From: Bacteroidota bacterium
GTDB taxonomy: Bacteria > Bacteroidota > Bacteroidia > Flavobacteriales_D > Crocinitomicaceae
NCBI GenBank assembly: GCA_006226425.1
Contig: SBGX01000020.1
Span: 18,496-82,495 of the forward strand
Reading direction: 5' to 3'
DNA length: 64,000 nt
The position numbers and the translations under genes were made by a program. Position 1 is the first letter of the stretch. Every line of letters begins with the position of its first letter. Of this stretch, positions 52,238 through 59,608 are shown piece after piece. The notes beneath the pieces were generated by a model. The model worked only from the letters and a program-made list of their open reading frames with translations, was not told the origin of the DNA and searched no databases.

Positions 52238-53833
52238 ATGACGAAATACATTTTAGTTGCCATCTCCCTCATAGTGGTCAGTTTTTCACAGGCACAGGAA
52301 GACAGCCTGAAAAACGCTCAAATCTTCAAATTCGGTGAAATACTGGATTATGTGAATCAGGCCTATGTAGATGACATCGACAATAAGCAATTGGGAGAAG
52401 CGGCTATTGTTGCCATGCTTGAAAAATTGGATCCCCATTCCAGTTATATCTCCAAAGAAGATGTCCGGGATGCCAATGAGCGAATCAATGGGAGTTTCGT
52501 CGGAATTGGAATTCGCTTCCAGATTCTGAAAGATACCCTTTGTGTTGTTGCCACCATTCCCAACGGACCATCTGAAAAACTGGGAATCCAGGCGGGAGAT
52601 AAAATTCTAAAGATCGAAGGAGAATCAGTGGCTGGAATCGGCTTAAAAAATCACCAGGTCCGGGAGCGACTTTTAGGAGAAATGGGAAGCAAGGTCTCGG
52701 TGGATATCAAACGTGGAAAAAAGAAACAATTACTTCCGTTTACAATCACCCGCGACCGCATTCCGGTTCATTCTGTGGACAGCTATTATATGATCAATGA
52801 TCGTACCGGTTACATCAAACTTTCCAGTTTTTCCAGAACCACTGCCAGCGAAATTGATGAGAGTATCAGGGTTCTAAAAGAGCAGGGGATGAAAAACCTG
52901 ATCTTTGATCTACAAAACAACGGTGGTGGATTACTTTATGCCGCTAAAAACGTAGCCGATCAGTTTCTCTCAGGAAATAAAATGATCGTATATTCAGAAG
53001 GACGAAAGCAACCCAGAAGTCAGCTAAAAGCAGGCCAAAAAGGACGTTGGGAAGATGGACGACTCGTGATTCTGACCAACGAAAATTCAGCGTCAGCAAG
53101 TGAAATCGTTTCAGGTGCCGTACAGGATTGGGATCGCGGCTTAATCATTGGAAGAAGAACCTTTGGAAAAGGGCTCGTACAGCGCCCAATTAATCTTTCA
53201 GATGGCTCTCAATTGCGATTGACAATCGCCCGTTACTATACGCCAAGTGGACGCTTTATTCAAAAACCTTACGACGATCTGGAAGCCTATCGAAATGACT
53301 ACATGGATCGCTACCTGCACGGAGAATTGAGTAATCAGGACAGCATTAAATTTGCGGATTCACTGAAACATGAAACAAGAATCACCAAAAGAACAGTTTA
53401 TGGTGGTGGTGGAATCATGCCGGACATCTTTGTTCCATTGGACACCACTTCCCTCAGTGATTACTACAAGTCCATTATCCGGGGAGGTTATATCAACACC
53501 TTCGCGCTCACTTATATTGAAAAGAATCGGAATGAATTGAAAAAACAGTACCCTTCATTCGCTGAATTCAAAAAAGCCGATGTTTGCTCCACAAAATTGA
53601 TGAAAAACTTCTTCGATTACGTGAAAAAGGAGAATCCGGAGCTAAAACATAACGAAAATGAATACAAGACGAGTGAGCAATTACTCAAGACGAGAATTAA
53701 AGCTGTCCTGGCACAGGACCTATGGGGTATTTCTGAGTTCTATCAGATCATTAACACAGAAAATGATGCTCTACAAGTGGCTCTGCAAACGATTGAATCA
53801 GAAGCTTACCTTGAAAAGAATCTGGCTCCATAA
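52238..53833 (+). CDS. S41 family carboxyl-terminal processing peptidase
   Basis: A 531-residue periplasmic protease. Signal peptide MTKYILVAISLIVVSFSQAQ. The N-terminal helical part has DPHSSYISKEDVRDAN; the PDZ domain (about 84-170) has GSFVGIGIRFQI and IQAGDKILKIEG; the protease core carries Ser286 (NENSASASEI) and Lys311 (TFGKGLVQ), 25 residues apart as in Tsp/CtpA. A helical C-terminal extension (about 410-531) fits the Bacteroidota branch. It probably trims or degrades envelope proteins. Confidence 0.93.
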   Translation: MTKYILVAISLIVVSFSQAQEDSLKNAQIFKFGEILDYVNQAYVDDIDNKQLGEAAIVAMLEKLDPHSSYISKEDVRDANERINGSFVGIGIRFQILKDTLCVVATIPNGPSEKLGIQAGDKILKIEGESVAGIGLKNHQVRERLLGEMGSKVSVDIKRGKKKQLLPFTITRDRIPVHSVDSYYMINDRTGYIKLSSFSRTTASEIDESIRVLKEQGMKNLIFDLQNNGGGLLYAAKNVADQFLSGNKMIVYSEGRKQPRSQLKAGQKGRWEDGRLVILTNENSASASEIVSGAVQDWDRGLIIGRRTFGKGLVQRPINLSDGSQLRLTIARYYTPSGRFIQKPYDDLEAYRNDYMDRYLHGELSNQDSIKFADSLKHETRITKRTVYGGGGIMPDIFVPLDTTSLSDYYKSIIRGGYINTFALTYIEKNRNELKKQYPSFAEFKKADVCSTKLMKNFFDYVKKENPELKHNENEYKTSEQLLKTRIKAVLAQDLWGISEFYQIINTENDALQVALQTIESEAYLEKNLAP

Positions 53834-53871
53834 ATTTTTATAAATTTACCTGAGAAAGCTGATATCAAATT

Positions 53872-54399
53872 ATGAAAACCGACATTCTGATCTTATTTTC
53901 CAGTCTCCTTGTAATCACCTCCTGTCAGGAAGGAGGAAAAACATCCAACGAAAAAGACAAAGGAGAGGAATACGTTTCGGCAATTGCCAGTGGAAATGAA
54001 TCCGAAGAAGAATTACAAAAACGGCTCGAAGAATACGAGAACCAAGAAGTTCAGCGGATGCTGGAGAAGCAAAAGTCCCTGACAAGCCTCAAATTCGACA
54101 AGAAGCGTCATGACTTTGGAAACGTCGGCCCCGGCTCGGATAATACCTGTGAATTTGTGGTAACCAACACCGGACAACAACCTCTGATCATCGAGAAAGT
54201 GTCAGCCAGCTGTGGTTGTACCACGCCGAAAAAGCCGGAAAAACCAATCCTGCCCGGTCAATCTGATGTTATTCAGGTTGGATTCCACCCGAAGCCAAGA
54301 CAGGTAAATGAAATCATCAAGGAAGTGACCGTGGTTGCTAATACGGACCCAAAAGAATCCAAAGTGGAAATTCGGGCCTTTGTAACTGCCGCAAAATAG
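53872..54399 (+). CDS. DUF1573 lipoprotein
   Basis: A 175-residue lipoprotein: MKTDILILFSSLLVITSC, lipobox Cys at 18. A charged, helical linker (about 25-75) leads to the DUF1573 Ig-like domain: FDFGNVGPGSDN-like HDFGNVGPGSDNTCEFVV, VSASCGCTTPKKPEKP with the conserved Cys-Gly-Cys, and VGFHPKPR. DUF1573 is common in Bacteroidota with unknown role, probably envelope binding. It follows the S41 gene by 38 bases and may share its transcript. Confidence 0.88.
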   Translation: MKTDILILFSSLLVITSCQEGGKTSNEKDKGEEYVSAIASGNESEEELQKRLEEYENQEVQRMLEKQKSLTSLKFDKKRHDFGNVGPGSDNTCEFVVTNTGQQPLIIEKVSASCGCTTPKKPEKPILPGQSDVIQVGFHPKPRQVNEIIKEVTVVANTDPKESKVEIRAFVTAAK

Positions 54400-54405
54400 A
54401 ATGAT

Positions 54406-54546
54406 TTAAAGCTTTGGACACTTTTTACAGTGTGTCCCCTTCTTTTTGTATTTCCGACAACAATTCTTTTTCTTGTCGCAAATCTCAGCCAGTTCACAAA
54501 AGTGTCCGACTTTTTTAAAAGGAGACTCTGAAGGAATTTGCTTCAT
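54406..54546 (-). CDS. 46-residue cysteine-rich small protein
   Basis: Minus-strand reading frame from the ATG at 54546 to a TAA at 54406-54408. The product begins MKQIPSESPFKKVGHFCEL and ends KKKGTHCKKCPKL. It has six cysteines (Cys17, 23, 29, 30, 40, 43), a His before the first, and many lysines. The Cys-His spacing suggests zinc or other metal binding; I do not know the family. It lies 6 bases from the DUF1573 stop, tail to tail. Support beyond the frame comes from an exact -7 box and a 17-base palindrome just upstream. Confidence 0.72.
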   Translation of the reverse strand: MKQIPSESPFKKVGHFCELAEICDKKKNCCRKYKKKGTHCKKCPKL

Positions 54547-54549
54547 CTA

Positions 54550-54574
54550 TTTAGAATAATTCTAAACAAAGGTA
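54550..54574 (-). promoter_or_regulatory. Promoter with Fur/PerR-like palindromic operator for the small cysteine-rich gene
   Basis: The minus strand reads TACCTTTG at 54567-54574, an exact -7 box. Immediately next to it is TTTAGAATAATTCTAAA (54550-54566), a perfect inverted repeat of 8 bases around a single central base. The inner 7-1-7 form TTAGAAT-A-ATTCTAA is close to PerR/Fur-family boxes. The palindrome covers the expected transcription start, a position suited to repression. Confidence 0.6.
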
Positions 54575-54622
54575 CAAAGCTTTTTGACTTGCCACTCATT
54601 TTCGGGAAAAAAGTTTTTCACT

Positions 54623-55843
54623 TTACATTCCAAGAACAAGCAAATCAATGTCTTTATATTTCAAATTGAAAACTTTCCCCAGTACTTCACTGGTCAGTGT
54701 TCCCCGGTAAATGTATACCCCACTCCGAAAGCCCGGATCATTCTTAATCAAATCACCACAACCACCTTGTCCACCCATTTCTAATAGGATTGGTGAAAAG
54801 ATATTGGAGATTGTAAATGAAGCGGTCCTGGAAACCCTGGATGCAATATTAGGAACACAATAGTGAATCACATCATGTTTGACAAAGGTCGGATTATTGT
54901 GATTCATGATCCTGGAAGTCTCAAAACAACCGCCCTGATCAATGCTTACGTCCACAATCACGGAACCCGCTTTCATATCCGAAACCATCTTCTCAGTCAC
55001 CACACATGGAGTTCTTCCAAGTGGAGCTCTTAAAGCGCCAATGACGACATCTGCTCGCCGAATTGCCTTCGCTAATACCTTCGGTTGAATCACCGACGTA
55101 AATATGCGTTTGCCAATATTACTCTGTAATCTTCTCAAACGCGTGAGTGAATTGTCAAACACCTTGACGGATGCTCCTAGACCTGTGGCTGCCTGCACAG
55201 CATACTCGGCCACGGTTCCAGCACCGATTACCACGACCTCTGTCGGTTGTACTCCTGTAACTCCACCAAACATCAATCCTTTTCCCGAATGAAACGAGGA
55301 CAGTAATTCTCCCGCAATCAAAATAGACGTTGTCCCAGCCAACTCTCCCATGGAACGAACCACAGAATAGACCCCTTCTTCATCCTGCATGTAATCCCAG
55401 GCAATCGCCGTTACCTTTTTCTGCATCAATTTTTGCAAGATCACTTTCGGTTGAACAGACAACTGAAGGGCCGAAATCAGCGTCTGATTTCCCTTCATCA
55501 ACTCCACCTCATCTTCCGAAGGCGGTGCCACTTTAAAAATCAGATCACACTGAAAAATTTCCTTGCGATCATAACAAATCTCTGCTCCGGCCTCACTGTA
55601 TTCCGTATCAGAAAAATAAGCATGCTCACCACTTTTTGATTCAATCAAAACTTCGTGGCCGTTGGCTACCAAAAGTGAAACTGCTTCCGGGACCAAAGCA
55701 ACTCTCCTTTCCTGAAAGGAAATCTCTTTGGGAATCCCAATTTGTAGTTTTGCTTTTTTCCGTGCCACCTCAAGCATTTCCTCCTGAGGAACCAGGCTGC
55801 CTTCCTTAATCAGGCTCTTTAAAATTTCGGGATTCGTTCTCAT
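54623..55843 (-). CDS. ald: Alanine dehydrogenase
   Basis: A 406-residue AlaDH/PNT-family enzyme, with an N-terminal extension of about 32 residues compared with the ~370-residue family norm. Motifs: IGIPKEISFQERRVALVPEAV (substrate-binding Arg/Lys region), GYSxx-like HAYFSDTEYSEAGAEI, the nucleotide fold VVVIGAGTVAEYAVQAATGLGASVKVFD, and MKAGSVIVDVSIDQGGCFETSR. It reversibly converts alanine to pyruvate and ammonia with NAD. The extended form is usual in flavobacteria. Gene spacing suggests an independent transcript. Confidence 0.9.
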   Translation of the reverse strand: MRTNPEILKSLIKEGSLVPQEEMLEVARKKAKLQIGIPKEISFQERRVALVPEAVSLLVANGHEVLIESKSGEHAYFSDTEYSEAGAEICYDRKEIFQCDLIFKVAPPSEDEVELMKGNQTLISALQLSVQPKVILQKLMQKKVTAIAWDYMQDEEGVYSVVRSMGELAGTTSILIAGELLSSFHSGKGLMFGGVTGVQPTEVVVIGAGTVAEYAVQAATGLGASVKVFDNSLTRLRRLQSNIGKRIFTSVIQPKVLAKAIRRADVVIGALRAPLGRTPCVVTEKMVSDMKAGSVIVDVSIDQGGCFETSRIMNHNNPTFVKHDVIHYCVPNIASRVSRTASFTISNIFSPILLEMGGQGGCGDLIKNDPGFRSGVYIYRGTLTSEVLGKVFNLKYKDIDLLVLGM

Positions 55844-55918
55844 GCTGTTACATCAGGCTCTACTGCGAATATACCACCTTTCAACGACTTTGCAAAATCC
55901 CCAAAATCCCTTGAAAAT

Positions 55919-58900
55919 CTACTGTTTCAGCAATTGCTTCGTATATATACGTCCTCCTGCATTCACTTCTACCAGATACATTCCCCTGGGCTTTCCTGTC
56001 AGATTTAGTTCGGAGGTAGCATAAGAACTATGCATTTGCATCGCTTCTTCCAGGACCACTCTCCCCTGTAAATCAAGCACTCTCAGGATGGCCTCTCCCC
56101 CTTTCAAGCCTCCCAGGTCTATCTGTACGATATCTGTCGTGGGATTCGGATATACGAAAAGATCATCGTTTGCATTTTTCTCCTCTACTTCCAAATAGTC
56201 TAAGCCAACCGAGAAGTTAAAGCGATGATAATGTCCGAAATCTCCAGGGAAGGATTCAAATACAGAACCTCCCGTATAACGCAACCTGAAAGAACCTGCA
56301 GATTCCCCCTCATACTGGTTCGATGCCCAAAAAGAAATTCCATCGTGATCGGAATCTTCTAATACAATGCTATAGCAACCCGGATCCAGGTTAAAAGTAT
56401 CGCGGTACTGGGTGGTATTAGTCATATTCGTTCGTTCAAAAACGACTTCCCCATTGTCCTTCAGAAGGGTGTATTTGTTCTCCGAGGCCTTATTATTTGT
56501 TGTAAACCAAACAAAAAACTCACCACTTACGATCTCCGGTGATTCAAAGCGTGTGATGAACTTATTGTTGTTAAAGTATTCATCCTGAATCGAAGCATCT
56601 TCAATATCTATGATCTCCGCCGAGAACGTGTATAGCCCCTTCATGCCACTCCACCAACTCACGTCAGGAATTGGAATTTCGACAATTTCTTTCTCTAAAA
56701 AGGCCAGATTTCCCGTCCATTCATAGTTGACCAGGCGATCCGGATTGACCCAGCAGCTAATTGTACACTTTGTCAAGGGCTGCTCTCCAGTGTTCTGAAG
56801 AATCACTCTTGGGTAAGAACAGGTAGGATTGTACTTCCCGTAATACTCGTAATTATTCGGATTCAGCACATCTATAATCGCCGCATCATGTTGAAAGTTT
56901 GGTGCCGAATAGGAAATTAAGTCCATGGCAACAATGTAATTTCCATTCCCCTGATCCTGATCGTTTGCTGGTACATCCTCGATGTCATAATCAATCGTCA
57001 CGGTTTGTCCCGGACTAACCAAGGGGGTCAATTCGTGATCAAAATCTTTCACCATATCCCCTGGACACCATCCTTCACGAGCATAAGGCCAGGTTCCTCC
57101 CTGTCCGGTATTTGGATTATCACCACATTCATTGTACTGCCAGATTTCCCAGTTAAACTGTGACTGCCCGTTAATCAGAATCTGGTGAGTTTTCGGGTCC
57201 CACTCGCAACAGTTCACCGATCCATTGTGTCCGTGTCCGGTGAATCTTGTTTTGATCTTAAACTGACTCGAAGTATCTGCCAACTGAACATCTACAGCAC
57301 TTAAAACTGCATCCTGATCCATATCGGCATATTTATACGATTTGAAATCAGACCAGATCGCCTGTCTATTATGCACGTCTCTTGGAGGAATCCCTTCGAT
57401 AAAAGCAAAACGTAAGTCAAGCAGTTCTTGTGTATTGTGTGCTGCCAGATCAACCGCTCCGCGTAAGTACTGATGATAATCGGTCACATCGTACACATAA
57501 CTGAATCCGTCTGCACCCAAATCAAATCCAATCCCATAAGGCGTGATGTACCTCCCTATTTCCACATCATTGACACGCTCCACTGGTTTCTCATAGTAAC
57601 TCACTTCCCCATTACTCAATTGCATGGTTCCGGCAAAAGGAGTTTGAGAAATCACATCTCCCGCCGGATTATAGGTCAATTCGTTTCCTTCCTGAACTAG
57701 TAACTGCACCTCACTAATCTCCAAATGTCTTCCAACCGGAGCGTACTTGTATAGAACTCCCGGCTCCTTTGGAGTGCTCATATTCACTAATACCGATGCT
57801 GATGATCCCGATGTTCCCTGCCCCAATTCCATCTTTGGTCTGAGAGACACCTGTTCATGTCCCACTTGAGGATATTCATCCCACCGAATCATTCCTTCTG
57901 TGGAGTGCATCAAATAGCGCTTATTATCCGAACGACCCACCGTATAATTTACCTCGTCAAAATCATGATACAAAATCAGATCAGACCAATTTGGGTGGTT
58001 TGCATCCGGCTTTTTTCGGTACCATTCCTGAATCGTTGCCTGACTCAATGCCGCTCCATACATTTGCACTTCATCCAACTTCCCTTTCCAGTTATTCTGA
58101 TGGTTTTTGTTAGCTCCAATCACCAAACGATGCAGGTAACCAACATCTCTATTTTTTCCAGTCCCTGAATGCCACAAGGTTCCGTTTTTATAGATTGTCA
58201 TGGTTCCTGCCGATTGATCTTTGACAAAGGCCCAATGATTCCATTCGTTGTCTATTTCATTTATTGACATGGCTTTCGAAATCCGGTCGTATCCTCCCTG
58301 AACACCTGCATCAAAGTAGAGTGTATTGTCACTCCATGGCAGGTGAATATTCAAAATTCGGTTGTTCAGCGTGTCATACGCCTCCAGCACAGAAGTATTT
58401 GTCCCAGCAGATCCACTTCCTTTTGCCCAAAAACTCACGGTCATGGCACCTCCAACATAGCTGTCTGAAAAAGAAGAGAGTGAAGAAGCGGTACCATCAA
58501 AATTCAGGTAGCCATTTCGTCCAGTATAATTCAGAGCGGTATTTGTGCCTGCATCTTCCGAATCAAACAATAAATTTGAGCCATCACCCATTGGATTTTC
58601 ATAGAAAAATTCGATCACCACATTGGAAACGCCATCCCAAGTAAAGGCCTGCATAAAATCAAGTTCATTTCGACCAACTTTTAAGGCAGCGGAACTTCCA
58701 TTAGCCCCTCTGGAGGAACGATAGACTTCCGTGAATCCATCGGTTTCAAAGCTTGTCAACTCTGTGTTTGATGTCAATTTCATATAAATGCTCGGAAAAT
58801 TTAAATCTCCGCTAGCCCCCAGATTATTCACTGAAAGTGCTAGTGCCTGAATTTCTCCAACTTGCACGCCTGCGTTCGTCAATTCATCCGCTGTGAGCAA

Positions 58901-59392
58901 TACCTGGAAACGATTTCCGTGCAGCGATCTTTGAAATGGATATTCCGATGTTTTTAGTGTACTGCCTGGATTTACCTCAGAGAAAGACAATATTTGTCCT
59001 CCCATGCTGGCCTCCGTTCGCTGGTAGGTATCAAATACACTTGCAGGAAACGATAGATAAGAAATACTCTTAGGTTTTTCCAGGTTGATTTGGTAGAGAC
59101 TATCCCGAACCATGGTCGAATCATAAATTCCGGTATGATCAAAAACACGTGTATAAGTCAAGTAATCCCATTCACCACAGTTGTATTGATCCCAGGGAGT
59201 CAAGGGACTACATTTCAACTTATAGTACATCAGCACTTTCTCAAAGCGCTTTCCATTTAAGCTTTCTGGAAAATCAAAAATAGCCCTCCGTGTAGAAATG
59301 GAATCAAAACTGAAGGTTTGTACCCAGGTAGTATCCTGAGCAAAAGAAAAAAGTGTTCCCAAAAAGAAACTTATCAACAAGAACCGCTTCAT
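55919..59392 (-). CDS. PNGase-F-like secreted protein with inserted LamG domain and T9SS sorting domain
   Basis: Exported protein of 1157 residues. Signal peptide MKRFLLISFFLGTLFSFAQ. Residues 20-260 resemble the start of peptide-N-glycosidase F (FEKVLMYYKLKC, GEWDYLTYTRVFDH). A LamG/concanavalin-like domain occupies about 290-460. PNGase-F-like sequence resumes at about 600-680 (RYITPYGIGFDLG, VYDVTDYHQYLRG) and 700-805 (TRFTGHGHNGSVNCCEWD, WPYAREGWCPGD). Further beta modules follow, then a type A sorting domain (FVYPNPTTDIVQIDL, GRIYTKQLLKQ). Predicted surface glycan-related enzyme or binder; deglycosylation is inferred from resemblance only. Confidence 0.82.
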   Translation of the reverse strand: MKRFLLISFFLGTLFSFAQDTTWVQTFSFDSISTRRAIFDFPESLNGKRFEKVLMYYKLKCSPLTPWDQYNCGEWDYLTYTRVFDHTGIYDSTMVRDSLYQINLEKPKSISYLSFPASVFDTYQRTEASMGGQILSFSEVNPGSTLKTSEYPFQRSLHGNRFQVLLTADELTNAGVQVGEIQALALSVNNLGASGDLNFPSIYMKLTSNTELTSFETDGFTEVYRSSRGANGSSAALKVGRNELDFMQAFTWDGVSNVVIEFFYENPMGDGSNLLFDSEDAGTNTALNYTGRNGYLNFDGTASSLSSFSDSYVGGAMTVSFWAKGSGSAGTNTSVLEAYDTLNNRILNIHLPWSDNTLYFDAGVQGGYDRISKAMSINEIDNEWNHWAFVKDQSAGTMTIYKNGTLWHSGTGKNRDVGYLHRLVIGANKNHQNNWKGKLDEVQMYGAALSQATIQEWYRKKPDANHPNWSDLILYHDFDEVNYTVGRSDNKRYLMHSTEGMIRWDEYPQVGHEQVSLRPKMELGQGTSGSSASVLVNMSTPKEPGVLYKYAPVGRHLEISEVQLLVQEGNELTYNPAGDVISQTPFAGTMQLSNGEVSYYEKPVERVNDVEIGRYITPYGIGFDLGADGFSYVYDVTDYHQYLRGAVDLAAHNTQELLDLRFAFIEGIPPRDVHNRQAIWSDFKSYKYADMDQDAVLSAVDVQLADTSSQFKIKTRFTGHGHNGSVNCCEWDPKTHQILINGQSQFNWEIWQYNECGDNPNTGQGGTWPYAREGWCPGDMVKDFDHELTPLVSPGQTVTIDYDIEDVPANDQDQGNGNYIVAMDLISYSAPNFQHDAAIIDVLNPNNYEYYGKYNPTCSYPRVILQNTGEQPLTKCTISCWVNPDRLVNYEWTGNLAFLEKEIVEIPIPDVSWWSGMKGLYTFSAEIIDIEDASIQDEYFNNNKFITRFESPEIVSGEFFVWFTTNNKASENKYTLLKDNGEVVFERTNMTNTTQYRDTFNLDPGCYSIVLEDSDHDGISFWASNQYEGESAGSFRLRYTGGSVFESFPGDFGHYHRFNFSVGLDYLEVEEKNANDDLFVYPNPTTDIVQIDLGGLKGGEAILRVLDLQGRVVLEEAMQMHSSYATSELNLTGKPRGMYLVEVNAGGRIYTKQLLKQ

Positions 59393-59415
59393 GCTAAATC
59401 ATTTTAGTTTGATTG

Positions 59416-59446
59416 CAAATCTAAATCTCTGAAAGCACAAGTGCAA
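59416..59446 (-). promoter_or_regulatory. Promoter of the PNGase-F-like gene
   Basis: On the minus strand TTG (59444-59446), a 20-base spacer and TAGATTTG (59416-59423) match the Bacteroidota pattern; the -7 box ends 23 bases before the ATG at 59392. The rest of the 216-base gap to 59609 holds the glnN promoter and no gene. Confidence 0.6.
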
Positions 59447-59581
59447 TGCGAGCTTTACCTATTTTGAAGCCATTCTTAGAAACCTATTATTTATTTAAAT
59501 TTTCAAACTACACCCACCCTTTTTAAGGGGTCATTGTTCAAAAAACATCATTTTTACCAGGTATGCCCCTCATTTTTTAAG

Positions 59582-59589
59582 TAGATTTG
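59582..59589 (+). promoter_or_regulatory. Putative -7 box of the glutamine synthetase gene
   Basis: TAGATTTG matches TAnnTTTG exactly, 19 bases before the ATG at 59609. No -33 TTTG at normal spacing was found. Confidence 0.5.
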
Positions 59590-59608
59590 CAAAATCAAAC
59601 AAAAAATC

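Noticed and set aside
59526..59570. AGGGG ... CCCCT inverted repeat between the PNGase-F-like gene and glnN
   Set aside because: The arms are only five bases and about 35 bases apart, so a meaningful hairpin or riboswitch cannot be claimed.
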